Source: Pisolithus tinctorius
Lineage: Eukaryota > Basidiomycota > Agaricomycetes > Boletales > Pisolithaceae
Assembly: GCA_024663395.1 (NCBI GenBank)
Contig: JANFAH010000037.1
Span: forward strand, 124,001 to 188,000
Direction of reading: 5' to 3'
DNA: 64,000 bases
The stretch's first letter is position 1. Each line of letters begins with the position of its first letter. Below the pieces are notes generated by a model, which ran no database searches, had not been told where the DNA came from, and worked only from the letters and a program-made list of their open reading frames with translations. Made by a program: the position numbers and the translations under genes. Positions 1 through 10,896 of the stretch are shown here, in pieces.

Positions 1-197
1 TGTTTGTTCTTGGACTCGAACATCGCAACCCAGTAAAGGTTGGGGGCGGCGCTGTCTCTGCGACTACCGGGCTTCAGCCCACCAAGTTGCGATGTCTTGG
101 CATTGTGAACGGCGCTGTAGCTCGAATTCCAAACGAAGGCGATTTCCTGATCCTCCATCACATCGAGAGCAGCAGCTATCTTCTTCTTCGTTGCTTT
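1..197 (-). CDS. Partial gene at window edge, unknown protein
   Basis: An open minus-strand reading frame runs from about 197 off the left edge. A plausible splice acceptor (CTGCAG) sits just upstream at 203-198, and the exon then begins with a Lys-rich stretch (KATKKKIAAALDVMED) followed by a Trp/Tyr-containing segment. No start codon or domain is recognisable and the 3' part is outside the window. Upstream of the acceptor the frame is closed, which agrees with an intron but does not prove one. I do not recognise the family. It could be the last or a middle exon of a host gene whose upstream region was separated from the rest of the locus by the KDZ insertion at 768. Confidence 0.35.
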
Positions 198-759
198 CTG
201 CAGACGAAGGTCAGAACTTGGAGAGGGTTAACAAGGGAATAGCTGACATTCATGTGGGGCGATGTAGGTGATGTCTGATGTTGACTGATTTCTGATCTGA
301 ATCCTACTCATTTTATATACGTACGTAGGGCGCAAAGAATCACGGTGATACACAAATGGATAGTTTCGCCGCTGATGGAATACCATTCCATTCAATGCGG
401 ACACCGTGAATGTACGTTTGGACACGTGGCCAACACTCTCCAATTGAGGGAATGTTCTTGGGCGCAAGGGGTAGCTTCCATCGTTCCTGTCGAGTTATGA
501 ATGGGAGATCTACTATTAGTTCAGAGAAAGAGAGGTCCACATCTCTCTGCCGCTGTCTGTTTCATCGACATGTAATGTCAATGAACTGACTGGTGAAACG
601 TAGTTCAAAATAGGTGCCACCTACCAAGTCAGATCAAATCAGACGTGTCATTTGGTAACTGAATCTAGCCGGTAAAGGGCGGGTAATCACTTAGCCAAAA
701 TCTTCGGTGCGAGTAAGAAATGAGCCAATTCCCCGAGTCGCATGCTATCAAGAGAGTGA
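198..759. other. Host intergenic flank left of the KDZ element
   Basis: No convincing coding sequence. Short open frames here lack codon structure and splice context. The stretch ends at the 8-bp target duplication of the KDZ element, so before the insertion it was contiguous with the sequence that now starts at 29972. Confidence 0.5.
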
Positions 760-767
760 ATTCCATA
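760..767. repeat. 8-bp target site duplication, left copy
   Basis: ATTCCATA immediately precedes the left inverted repeat and is repeated exactly at 29964-29971 after the right one. Eight-base duplications are the known signature of Zisupton/KDZ elements. Confidence 0.93.
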
Positions 768-1373
768 CACCTGTGATTCCCACCCTGCCAATCTTATTAG
801 AGGTGATAATAATGCGTGTGACACCCTCTTAATAGAGGGAAAATACTATACTTTCTGCCTCCTTCAATATCTCTTCAATAATAATTGTACTTAGTGTGTA
901 GTACTCCAGTAGCCCGGAGGAAATAGTACTCTATTTATGCCGTCTGACGTCGGTGGCAATGGCCACCCCCCCCCACGCCCCCTCGCGCTCGTTGCCGACG
1001 TCGGCTGACGTCGGTGGCAGTTGCCGCCCTCCCGCGCTTGCTGTTGCCCACGACGAGCTCGTATTTTGTGTATATCTCCCCCAATTGTGTACCAATTTGC
1101 CTCGGACTTTCTTTACCTTACTCGGGAACACGTGACCGTTCTATTTGTTACCGGCTACCGCCAAATTTTCAGCGATGTCGGAAAGCGCTACCCTGCACGT
1201 GATGTATTTGTAATGTTGTTGTTGTATTTATAGTTTTATGACATCAGCGGTTGTCGGTGACAGCTGCCGCCCCTCGCGCCCCCTCGCGCTCGTTGTTACC
1301 AACGACGAGCTCGTGTTTTGCACATATCTCCCTCGACTGTGCACCTATTAGCGTCGCATTTTCTTTACCTTAC
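768..1373 (+). repeat. Left terminal inverted repeat of the KDZ element
   Basis: Matches the reverse complement of 29352-29963 almost base for base. The repeat contains two related internal blocks (about 940-1130 and 1238-1372), each with a GACGTCGG-like start, a CGACGAGCTCGT palindromic segment and a shared TTCTTTACCTTAC end. These may be transposase-binding subterminal repeats. Differences from the right copy that I checked are C-to-T or G-to-A changes at CpG, apart from a longer poly-G run on the right. Confidence 0.93.
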
Positions 1374-1455
1374 ATGCAGGTGGCCCGGCGGCAATGAATA
1401 GTACCATTACCATCACTTGCTAGTATTTATAATTATCATAATGTATCTATTTATG

Positions 1456-1545
1456 TCTGACATCGGCAGTCAATGGCGACGCACTGACAGCAGATGCTCC
1501 ACCCATGCTCGCTGTTGCCTACAGCGAGCTCACTGTTGTCCAGTG
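1456..1545 (+). repeat. Degenerate third subterminal repeat block
   Basis: A weaker copy of the block found twice inside the left inverted repeat: a GACATCGG start, a CCATGCTCGCTGTTGCC segment and a GCGAGCTC element in the same order. It has no counterpart that I could find at the inner edge of the right repeat. Confidence 0.45.
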
Positions 1546-1632
1546 TCCACAACACATTATACATTACCGTTAACAGATTTCTTGTATGTATAACAACTCT
1601 CGACACATTATGTATTAGCAAGAGTACGCAAG

Positions 1633-3831
1633 CTAATCGTCCAGGTCTTCCTCGTTATCATCATCATCCGTGTCTTGAATGAATTCAACACTTTTCGGGA
1701 GTGTTCTCTTGTGTGATCCATGTGACCTCTTTCTGGGTGGGCCCTCTGACCTGTTCTCCTTGTCTGCGGACAGCTCTGCACCACTGGGTGCCTTGCGCTT
1801 GTGCGATACACCCGCATCCACTCTTTTCTTGCGTGGTTTAAGCACTGCCTCACCTGCGGTGACTCGGCTCTCCCACTGTGCCAAAAATTCCTGTCGCTTG
1901 CGCTTCGAAAGCTTTTTCCAAAAGCATGCACCGGAGCGGAGTGTGTCTCGTAGTCTGATCACCTCGGATATAACGCCGATACTCGATGGATTAACAAACT
2001 TGACATCGGTAGGCCAGCCAACCAGCTTGACACCATATGCCAGGATTATACTGCGCTCGTAATTGAGATAATTCATTACGATGTTCCTCTTGTTTGTGGC
2101 TTGTCCTGTGGCGATGTTTAGTGCAGTTTTATGGAAAACGCTGCTCCGAGGCACCCACTGAGACCATCCAAAATCGTCTTGGTTACTTGTTTCCTGATGC
2201 TCACAAGGTTATTGCGCTCCACAATATCTGGGCCTATGGTTGAGCAGCTGTCACCTAACACTGAATGAACTTACTTTGACCCTGAGTACATGCCCACTGC
2301 TCATACTTGCGTGCAATGTCAGCGACTGGCTGTTGGATGACGTCCTGCCAGAAGTCTGCTGAGTTGTTGGTCGTGGTCCATGTGGACTGGATGGTGTCAT
2401 TGACATGGCCACGCGTGACAAATAATGTGGCATATATGCCAGTTCGGTCACGAAGGTTTTCGAGCTGTGGATCATCCTTACCACGAAGAAGTTCATAAGT
2501 AAAGTGCGACATACCTCCTTGGTGATCCTATCTACCGTGTAATTGACATCGCATGCTGTCACAGTGTTGTTCATGCGGGTGCCACATGTCTTGAGCTCGC
2601 GATATTCTTGAAGTTTCTCGATGAGTAGTTCTTCTTCACTTTGTGAGAGCGGATGCACCTCTAAATCGACCTTGACCAACTCTTGAAGTCGCGCCATGGG
2701 TAGCTTCTCTCCAACAGGGCAATCTGGACTTGCTTGTTAGCACTCGTATAATGGTACAGTCAAGTATACTTACCTGTATTGACTTCGAGTGATTTGGTGT
2801 GGACCAGGGCATTCTGTAGCATGGCACAGCGGCTGTGGTGATAGTTGGTCTTCGTGTTGATGAGGCCCTTGATGTGGTCAAAAGTAACATTGTTGGCTGC
2901 GGCAATGGCTTCAAGCTTCACGTTCTGAGAGTGGAGGAAACTCTCGAGTGCGTCATGGAGTTCCTTCGCTCGCTTGGCCTTGTCCTCCTTCGTTAATGAG
3001 CGAGAGGATTTCTTGGCAGTCAAAAGGAGGCATGGCGCCCGCGCTTTGATAGGTTGGACAGGAACCCCAGGATTCCGAGCACGCCAGGAGGAACTATTTG
3101 CTGAGGATTTCACATTCTTGACAAAGCTTGTGACAGGGTTGATTGTGCGCTCATCGCTCTGTAGTCTGTTGGGGGAGGAGGAAGTCCAAGTCAAGGCAGT
3201 ACCCAGGCCACTGAATTGACCAGCAGTTGACATGTCGATTGAGCTCGACCTTACCTCTGTGTTCTGTAGCCCATTGAGTGAAGAGGCCGGCCAAGCCGAG
3301 GTAGTGACCAGGCCACTGAGGTGACCGGCGGGTACATTGCTTGCGCACGAACTTGCCTCAGCAGTCTGCAGCTTGTTGAGTGAAGAGACTGGCCAAACCA
3401 AGGTAGCGTCCAGGCCACTGGGTAGACCGGAGGTTGGCCAAGTGTAATTGACTGGTGGAACGTTGGCGGCGGGCAGGCCGAACGATGGTCTATATGTTGA
3501 AGACACGCTGAGGTAAGGTCAGGGACACCATCTATGATATGGATGGAAGTATGTGACTGACAAATTATTCGCAGGGATTAATGCGGTTGTCTCGTTACGA
3601 GTGGATGCACCTGCTGGGCTCATGCAGTTGAGCGAAAAATTCAACAGAAGCAAAATATATATTACCATAACTAAGGCCGGTGAGGGGGTTATCTTCGCTG
3701 TTGAGCATATCAAGAAATGAAATAGGATTAGATGGAGCCATATCAGACGGTTGAGAATCATCGCCAGTGTGGTTCATACTAACAGTACTATGAGAGCGGA
3801 GGGGAGAGGTCTGAGAGGAAGACACTGACAC
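1633..3831 (-). CDS. KDZ-element cargo protein, 631 aa, uncharacterised fungal family
   Basis: Seven exons join in frame: 3831-3666, 3610-3562, 3507-2774, 2723-2515, 2464-2275, 2233-2159 and 2105-1633, giving 631 aa. The N-terminal third is Ser/Pro/Thr-rich and low complexity. The middle (LTKEDKAKRAKELHDALESF onward) is helical and charged, with a TFDHIKGLI segment that could be a helix-turn-helix. It continues with DRTGIYATLFVTRGHV and an EQWACTQ motif. The C-terminus carries an RKR-rich basic tail and ends in an acidic DDDDNEEDLDD run, suggesting a nuclear protein. I recognise the central and C-terminal pattern as a recurrent, unnamed family in Agaricomycete genomes. All splice sites are GT..AG and no stop interrupts the frame, so the gene appears intact. 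A DNA-binding helper of the KDZ transposase is an inference. Confidence 0.75.
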
Positions 3832-4783
3832 ACCAGAATATTTTCATGCTGGCAGGATATGTGTTGATCATTTGTGCCACTCGAAAGTCCAATATCACCA
3901 TGACATCGGCACAACACAATATTTATTGATTGACGTCGCGCACGCCTTGCATTTGAATCACATGGACGCAGCTGACAACACCATACGTTCGGGGCACCTA
4001 GAGTCTCAGTTGTAAGCCATGTTGCCACACCAAAACCAGACAACAGATAGTACCTTCAGATAATTTTGTGGAATGGAGGCACGCAACACCGCGACATGCG
4101 ATCACGCCACACCATATCGCATCACGTGTGTGCGGTGGTGAGATAGGGTTCTACTGGTGGACGATGCACAGTATAGGGTACCTGGAACTACAACATATGG
4201 TTCATCACTGTTGTACCGTCGACGAGTTACTTACCAAGAACGTCCAATATCCATACTCTATATGACCTTTGAGTGGTGTGGTGGTCTCGCACCAGCTACG
4301 TGGTACATGCCACAACTACACTCAGGATAGATCAGCGACAGTTAGACCTACCGGGATACCAAGCAAGAGTGCCTCTACCCAGCAGGAATGTGTCGAGTCG
4401 TAGCACGAGCATCAGCTCAGAGAAATTAGCGCGAAATTTGCTGAATACCTATGGGCAATAGTAAGCATTCAAATACACATGTCGACTATGCTCAGTCACA
4501 ATGACAGTTGCGACGCACCATGATTGAGACAACAAAGAATTTCGTGGAGCTGATTCCAACGCTTGCAGCATATCGTTAGCAGGTGGGTGGAAACGAGAGG
4601 AAGACGGGTATTTGACTGTACCCATAAAACTGATAAACGTGTATCGCACGTTCAGCATACAGACGTATAGAGTGTGGCTGGTCCAAACGCTTAATTCCCG
4701 CTGTGTATGTGTAGTGTTTTCGAGAAGCTTACGATATTTCATTTAGAAAATAGGGGTTGAGTGCGGGTGCCCACGCCCTCCGT
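3832..4783. other. Non-coding interior of the KDZ element
   Basis: No supported gene. Open frames of 60-100 codons on both strands lack domain or splice support. It probably holds the promoter of the minus-strand cargo gene starting at 3831. Gypsy element A is inserted at its right edge, after CCGT (4780-4783). Confidence 0.5.
4780..4783. repeat. 4-bp target duplication of gypsy element A, left copy
   Basis: CCGT precedes the LTR starting TGTGGG and recurs at 23329-23332 after the LTR ending CCCTACA. Shifting the border by one base would give a 5-bp duplication (CCGTT) but would lose the canonical TG..CA ends. Confidence 0.7.
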
Positions 4784-5766
4784 TGTGGGACACGACTTCT
4801 GGGAAGCGTGCGACTAGAGGAAGGGTGAAGGGAGAATTCCCTAGGATCGTCCCAAGGGGTACTGTGTGGAAGGAGAGGTCGAGAAAGGGCTTAGAAGTGG
4901 TGGGGAAATTCGAGCGAGAGTCGCGGAATTTAATTCCAGGCAGATGTAGACGCGTGAGGAGCAGCAAGATGGGTATATGAAATTCCGAGGGGGTCGCTAC
5001 GCGTCAAGAGGAGCGAATTCGAAGCGAAAGGGACACAGGATTAGGTGGGCAGGGCTGGAGGACGCAAGAGACACGAAGACCTCTGGGGACACTGAAGACG
5101 CAGCAGACTCTATGTACGCACTTTAGACTCTCGAAACTCTCGAACTCGCAGAACACACACGGATAGCGACTCAAAAGGTGGGTGTCATATTTCCGACGCT
5201 ATGGCGGAATTATATAGTACAGGGAAAGTAGGTACGAGTCGGAGTAAGGTGGGGCGGAAAAACTAAAAGACCGGAAAATAAAGGGAAGGACGTCAGACGT
5301 CAGCGAAATACGGATGCACGTGAAATAGTCCAGTGGGTAGTAGACAAGAGTAAGAACGGGACAATGGTAAGGGGTATCTTCCAACAGAACGAGAGTATGC
5401 GTACAAGTGGGAGGTGGAGCTGAGTGGCACAGGAGGGCAGAGCGTAGCGTACTGGCACGAAGTCCAGCTTGCGGAATTTAGGGCGACAGGGGAAACCGGG
5501 GTTTTTTAGAGGTAAGTGGCACGGATGACTGGTGACGTGGCTGAGCGATGGCATGGCTACTGAACTCCGGATGACTCTGTGCGAATGCGGCATAGCGACA
5601 CGCTGAAGGTCGGTAGAGACTCCGAAGGGGACAGGGGATGGGAGGAAATGCGAGGACACGAGCAGAAAAAAATTCCAAAAAACTCCGAAACGGGTTTGTC
5701 GTAGAGGCCTGCGGAATTTAGTGACAGATTCCTGTTCCAGCCTCAGGGAGTATACGGCTCCCTACA
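4784..5766 (-). repeat. 3' LTR of gypsy element A (983 bp)
   Basis: Direct repeat of 22346-23328 with ends TGTGGG..CCCTACA. Because the genes of A read on the minus strand, this copy is the 3' LTR. A purine-rich tract abuts it on the inner side. Confidence 0.92.
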
Positions 5767-5776
5767 CCTCCCGGGG
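5767..5776 (-). promoter_or_regulatory. Polypurine tract of element A
   Basis: On the minus strand CCCCGGGAGG directly precedes the LTR start TGTAGGG. The position fits a plus-strand priming tract, although the run is short and only its last six bases are all purine. Confidence 0.5.
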
Positions 5777-6033
5777 ACTGCGAATGCTGACCGTCCTCGG
5801 TCAGACCGAACCGAGACGCGACAGAGACGAGCATGGAGGAATTTCGGCAGACGTTACGTAACAATGATGGCGCGTGGTCGGAATTCCGCCTCGTGCAGAG
5901 GGAAATTCCGCATTGTACGAGATGGCCCTGCGGAATTTAAACTCGCCCAGAAGGTGGCCCACCGCTCATCAAACTCCCCCAACAACACCCTTGCCCACTT
6001 ATCTTGCTCCCAACGTCTCACCCACCCGTCGAC

Positions 6034-7642
6034 ATGCAAGCTTACTCGATCCGCGACGCACGGCCGGTGATTAGCATGAGGGACCAGGCCATTATCTCGC
6101 TGTCAGCAGCTCTGAGGCACGTTAGGGTGTTGATTGACACGGCGCCGCAACCCGAGGAGAGCCTAGAGGCGATATACGAGTGGGTGGCGGACTGGGACCA
6201 GACCTGGGTGAGTGCACTAGATACTCGTACACGCCACGCGCTAACAGATCTCCAGGCCGGCATTTACTCGTGGTGGAAGTACGTCAACGAGAACGAGATC
6301 TCCATCCCGAAGGTGCGCGACGCCAACCTACGCGACATGACCGAAGAATCCGCGATGGAGCAGAACGAGGTGATCCCGGCGGTCATAGCCATAGCAGATC
6401 TTCGTCGGCCAGAAGGGCAGCGAAGATTCCACATCGACGACGTCTTCGAGGACTACCAGGAGCGGGTCGAGGAGAGAGCGCGCTTAGAGGCTGAGAGGTT
6501 GGCCAAGGCACCATCCATGCGCACCCGCGGCCAAGCAGCAAGAGGTGAGGGCCAAGACCATGCACCAGAAGATACCGAAGGAAACCCATCAAGAGGAGCT
6601 GCACGTTCGACAGGGGGGGGCTCTGGAAGCGCGAGCAAAGGAAAAGGGAAACAGAAGGTGCGTTCCACGTCCTTGACAACCCCGAGCGTGAGTGCTGACT
6701 TCAACGAAAACTCCGCAGGCCACCAGCGAGGAGGACGAGCTGGCTGATGACGTCGACGATGACGAGGGCGACGGCGAAGGCGAAGGTGAACCAGGTCCTT
6801 CTGCAAAGAGACCTCGCGTGGCTGGAGACAACGAGCCCTGCGAGACGTGTGCGCAGGCGAACCTCAGGTGCGTCGGGGAGCCAGAGTCATCCTGTAAACG
6901 GTGCCAGAAGGCGAAGCGCAAGTGCTCGCGCTCTCGAGGGGTAGGGAGAAAGGTGAGTACCGAACAGGTGAAATTCCGCAAGGGAACGGGCTGACACCAC
7001 CTTCAGCGAAAGAACTCCGGTACCGTTGGGGAAGCAGGCCCGTCCCACAAACGGGTCAAATCGATTACGACCGCGAAGGCGTCCCCGGCCGAACCTGCGA
7101 CTGGACCTGCCAAGAAGCTCACTCTGAAAATTCCGGCTCGAAAACGGCAGCCTGATCCGACCCCCACATGTTCTCCTTCGCCACAACCGACCCCTTCACC
7201 CCACGATCCTCCGCCAACACCTCGTCTCTTTTTCCGCGGGGCTACTCCAACGCCCGGACCTTCATTCAAGCCCTCTCCAGTCCCTGTCGACGATCCTCAA
7301 GCGTCACCTTCGATCGACGAACCGCAAGTCGAGCTCGAGCCATTTTTTGCGACTGCGACCAGTTTACTGGACGAACCTGGAGACGTCGAAGCGACGGCCC
7401 AGAGCGACACTCCTTCTGCTGCGGAAATTCCGGAGGTTGAGTACCCGCGCGAGCGGTCGACAGCGAACATCGTCGAGCATCTGCGAGTGCTCGAGGCGAG
7501 GGCCGAGGACGAGGAGTTCGAGTTGGAGCAGGTCTACCGGCTGCTGGGGATGCTGGTGAGGCGGGTGACATATCGCATCGAGACTGCGCGGGCTAGACGG
7601 GAGGAGTTGCGAAGGTTGAAGGACGATCTCCGCGACCTGTAA
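6034..7642 (+). CDS. Antisense accessory gene of element A, Zn2Cys6-like protein (497 aa)
   Basis: Three exons, 6034-6657, 6719-6952 and 7007-7642, all in phase 0, give 497 aa. Residues 1-180 are helical with a Trp-rich segment (VADWDQTW, YSWWKYV). Exon 2 has an acidic run and then a cysteine cluster CETCAQANLRC..CKRCQKAKRKC with spacing CX2CX6CX7CX2CX6C. This is close to the Zn(II)2Cys6 binuclear cluster of fungal transcription factors, followed by basic residues. Exon 3 is Pro/Ser-rich and ends in a long Glu/Arg-rich helix that may be a coiled coil (about 425-495). The gene lies on the strand opposite gag-pol, 268 bp inside the 3' LTR, so its transcript may start in that LTR. The frame is fully open. 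A DNA-binding role is inferred from the cysteine spacing only. Confidence 0.8.
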
Positions 7643-7909
7643 ATAGCGTACTAGTGTCTGCGGAATTTTGTACTCGTATGTCCCGAATGTGAAAGAGTCT
7701 TTCGTGCGTTGGAATTAGTACTACAGTAAGGAAACGTAAGACTTCTGAAGGAAAAGTAGTGCGGAATTTTTTTTATTTTTTATTTTTTTTTAGCGACTTT
7801 GTCTCTTTCATGTGAGCGGTGCGGAATTTATATATGAGATGAAACGGGTATCGATAAAAGAAAGAAGAGAGAAAGAAAAGAAAAGAAAAGAGGTAGAGAG
7901 AAGGACGGG

Positions 7910-9604
7910 CTACTCATCTGACTCGTCCAACGGGACGCCAGCGAGCATAGGATCCAGGAACGCTTCGTCTTCAAGACGATCCAGGTCTTGTGGGGAAGCA
8001 CCAGTCAGCTGGGTGACTTCGATACGAGCGTTATTCTGCGGGAAATAGGGGTATAGGCGAAAGGCAGCGAAACGGAATTTCAAGACTGCGCCATCTAATT
8101 CCGCAAGTATGTACGAACCGCCTTTAGTGCGTCTGATGACGATCATAGGCCCTAGGTAGCGCGGTTTGGTTTTCCGGTCGAGTTCTAGTTCGATACGGGA
8201 ATTCCGAACGAGGACAAGCGACCCTGGTTCGAAGTTAAAGTCTTTGATGGACCGTGCAAAACGATCGACGAAATCCTTGGCTGAGGCAAAGCGGGATTTT
8301 AGGACCATATCGTGGATGCGAGCGAGGTCCTCGGGGCGTTTCTGGAGTTGGCGAGCACGGTGAGCAATGAGGTCTGTAGTCGAGTAAAATTCCGCCTCGA
8401 AAGGGGCTAAAAATGTCGCTTCGACCAGATCGAAAGGGAGTCTGGGTTCAACACCGTGAGCCATATAGAATGGAGAGAACCTGGTTGCCTTGTGAACCAT
8501 AACCCTCTCTGCCCAAAATACCGCAGGAGCCACTTCTGACCACTTCGATGCTTCCCCACCACAACTCTTTACCATCGCCTCTCTGACATCGAAATGCTGC
8601 CGTTCGACGACTCCATTAGCCTGCGAATTATAAGGGGAGATGCGTATGTGGCGAATTCCAAAGGTCTTGGAGAGCCAGTCGAGAGCGAGGACGTATGGTC
8701 CCCCATTATCTGTGACAATCTCCGCAACGGCACCCCAACGGCACAGAATCTGTTCGAAGATGAACTTTCCAATGGACTTGCCTGTCTCTGCATGAAGCAT
8801 AGCCCATTCGGGGTAACTGGTGAGTGAACAGCGGGCTTGGGTAACATAGCGAAACCTGTTCGACTTCGGCATTAAGAACGTGTCCATATAAGCCTTGTAA
8901 AACAGGGGTTCGGGGATGGCGACAACTGGCGGTATATGAATGCGATCCAAACGACGGATCTGGCACTCGTGGCACGATTTAACATACCAACGGACGTCCT
9001 GCTCTAGCATGGGCCACCAAAAGCAAGTCAGCAAACGCATACGGGTTGAGAAGATACCCTTGTGCCCTAGGTCGTCGTGGGCCTGGCGGAGAATTCCAAG
9101 GCGTTTGTGTGAGGGTACCACTAGCTGATGCCATCCCTGGGGATCCTTCCTCCACAGTTCTCCCCCTTTTACGAAATACCGAGTCGCAAGGCGCACTAGG
9201 CTCTCCAACTCCGCCTCCTCTAACCCTTCGGGCATTTTCTTCGTTTCCAAAAACTCTTTCACCACTCTCATCCTCTCCTCTCTCTGTTTCGCTTTTTCTG
9301 ACCTCGGAATTTCGGTCTCGAGGTTTTCCGGCATCGATTCTTCGGCGGTAAAGATACCTAGACTCTGTGACAGGGGGAGGGATGAGTCTGACACGACGCT
9401 CGGAATTTCCAAGGGGTAAGGATGGGACTCGAAACGCGCTTCCCTACGATTCAAGAGCTCGACTGCAAAAGCCCCACACTCATCGATCCAATCCTCATAG
9501 TCCTCGTCTCCCTCCTCATCTTCTTCTGCTCTCGGTCTCCTCAAAAGTCCGTCCGGCGCTGCGTGCTTGTGTGCTGGAACATGTATGAGCTCGAAGTCGA
9601 ATAG
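7910..9604 (-). pseudogene. Pol of element A, 3' part: integrase
   Basis: This is the downstream half of a pol gene interrupted by element B. Read on the minus strand from the duplicated AATAG (9604-9600), the frame continues exactly from the RNase H half ending at 17746. It shows an HHCC zinc-binding region (HDDLGHKG..KSCHEC) and the integrase core with Asp in YMDTFLMP, Asp in VTDNGGPY and Glu in NGVVERQ. An SH3-like C-terminal stretch (KPRYLGPMIVIRR) follows, and the end is acidic. No chromodomain is visible. Integrases insert the cDNA into chromosomes. The half itself has no stop, but it has been cut off from its start by the insertion. Confidence 0.9.
9600..9604. repeat. 5-bp target duplication of element B, left copy
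   Basis: AATAG immediately precedes the LTR start TGTTATG and recurs at 17746-17750 after the other LTR. It lies within the pol coding sequence of element A. Confidence 0.95.
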
Positions 9605-10291
9605 TGTTATGCCGACGACTCGTATCGCGCCACGAATCGAGTGCGATGTAGCACAAGCACGTGACTGCGCGAGAGGGGCGCGTAATTTAACTTCACTAGC
9701 GGCGGAACACTAGTCTTGGCCAACCGAAGTCGTACTGGCGAGTCCTTGTTGGTACAGCGCGCAGAGCTAAGGGTAGTTGCAAAGTAGATTTCGAATGGGG
9801 ACCAGTACGATACATGCGGGTTTATATACGTATGTACAGTACTGCGGGCCAAACACTCGAACACTCGTACAGTCGCTCACCCGAGTCCGAACAAGGCAGG
9901 ACGGAGTCACTGCGATGTGGGCGCAAGGGTAGGCGGCTATGCGAGGGATTAACCGCTTAACATAAACGAGGGACTAACCGCGTACGTGAACCAGAAGTGG
10001 AGCGTTCACCCGAGTTAGACGGGGGTGAACGCGTCACGTGACCGCGTGGATCAGGGCCACCAGCGGATCACAGAAGGAAGTGGAAGCGGACGCAATGTCC
10101 GAGTATAGTACAACGCGGGGTTGACAGGAGTCAACCATAAAAGGAAACAGAAAAGGGGAAACGTACGGAACGCAAGCCCAACTGTATAGACAGCGGGTTG
10201 CGGGTATGCGGAACGCCTCTAGGGGCGGGAGCGGGCGCGAACGACTACGTAAAGTGTCTGTAAAGGGGAAACATGTGAGCGCAGCGTAACA
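9605..10291 (-). repeat. 3' LTR of element B (687 bp)
   Basis: Direct repeat of 17059-17745 with TG..CA ends. The one difference I found is near 9846 (G versus A). An 85-codon open frame inside both LTR copies is most likely fortuitous. Confidence 0.95.
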
Positions 10292-10304
10292 TCACCCCCC
10301 TCTC
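10292..10304 (-). promoter_or_regulatory. Polypurine tract of element B
   Basis: On the minus strand GAGAGGGGGGTGA directly precedes the 3' LTR. This is the expected position and composition for the plus-strand primer. Confidence 0.8.
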
Positions 10305-10896
10305 AAGGCCTGAGGTCCTCCGAAGGCGGGTAAAGGCCTTGTTGCACCCAGGAGCGGATTTCTGAGTTAGTTGCCACCGCGAGCTGGGCAGTTAGACGAC
10401 CAATGTCCAAGGCATGAACATCGGTAACAGGCGAACTGGTGGAGGGGATGCTGCCAATCGACGGGAACGAGCCCACCAAGTTCTCGTTTGCTGAGGGCAG
10501 AGACAGGTACCGGGACGAAGGGAGTTGCTGGTAAAGCTCTTGATGTCTGATGAGCGTAGAAGAGGGCTTTTCCAGCTGAATCTCCTCGGGCCTGAGCGAA
10601 AAAGTCGAGCCAGTCGCGGGGCGATCCGTTGAACGGGACGGATGCGAGCGAGTCTGCGACGGCCTGGAAGTGCTCTCGACCTTGGCCCGGTATAATCTTC
10701 TCCCAGCAATCGCGACACCTCTGTTCGACATCTCGGCTAGTCTCTCCGCTTCCTCCGGATCCAAGTTGTACCGACCTCCCGAGACCGGTTTCTTCTCCCG
10801 CGATCTTCCGTGCTTCCTTTCGGTCAGGGTCCGGAGGTAGGCCCTGTCCTCCAGGCGTTGCTTGATGCGCCGGAGGGAGGAGCCCACGGACCACAA
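10303..10896 (-). CDS. Second reading frame overlapping the 3' end of ORF3 of element B
   Basis: A 197-codon open frame in another phase overlaps the last 530 bases of ORF3. It starts MWSVGSSLRRIKQRLEDRAY, has a strongly charged helical region (NLDPEEAERLAEMSNRG) and runs to the polypurine tract. Its composition looks as coding-like as the frame of ORF3 itself in this region. It may be reached by frameshifting or re-initiation, or the annotated ORF3 may carry a frameshift near the C-run at the overlap start. It could also be a shadow frame of GC-rich sequence. Confidence 0.35.
   Translation of the reverse strand: MWSVGSSLRRIKQRLEDRAYLRTLTERKHGRSREKKPVSGGRYNLDPEEAERLAEMSNRGVAIAGRRLYRAKVESTSRPSQTRSHPSRSTDRPATGSTFSLRPEEIQLEKPSSTLIRHQELYQQLPSSRYLSLPSANENLVGSFPSIGSIPSTSSPVTDVHALDIGRLTAQLAVATNSEIRSWVQQGLYPPSEDLRP

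Noticed and set aside
953..1233. Overlapping short open frames in the KDZ inverted repeat (also 29492-29840)
   Set aside because: They occur as mirror copies in both repeats and follow from GC-rich sequence.
2974..3219. Plus-strand open frames over the 631-aa cargo gene
   Set aside because: Shadows of a multi-exon minus-strand gene with consistent splice phases.
9607..9864. 85-codon frame beginning inside the LTR of element B (copy at 17061-17318)
   Set aside because: Identical in both LTRs, no conserved motif and no role expected; treated as LTR sequence.
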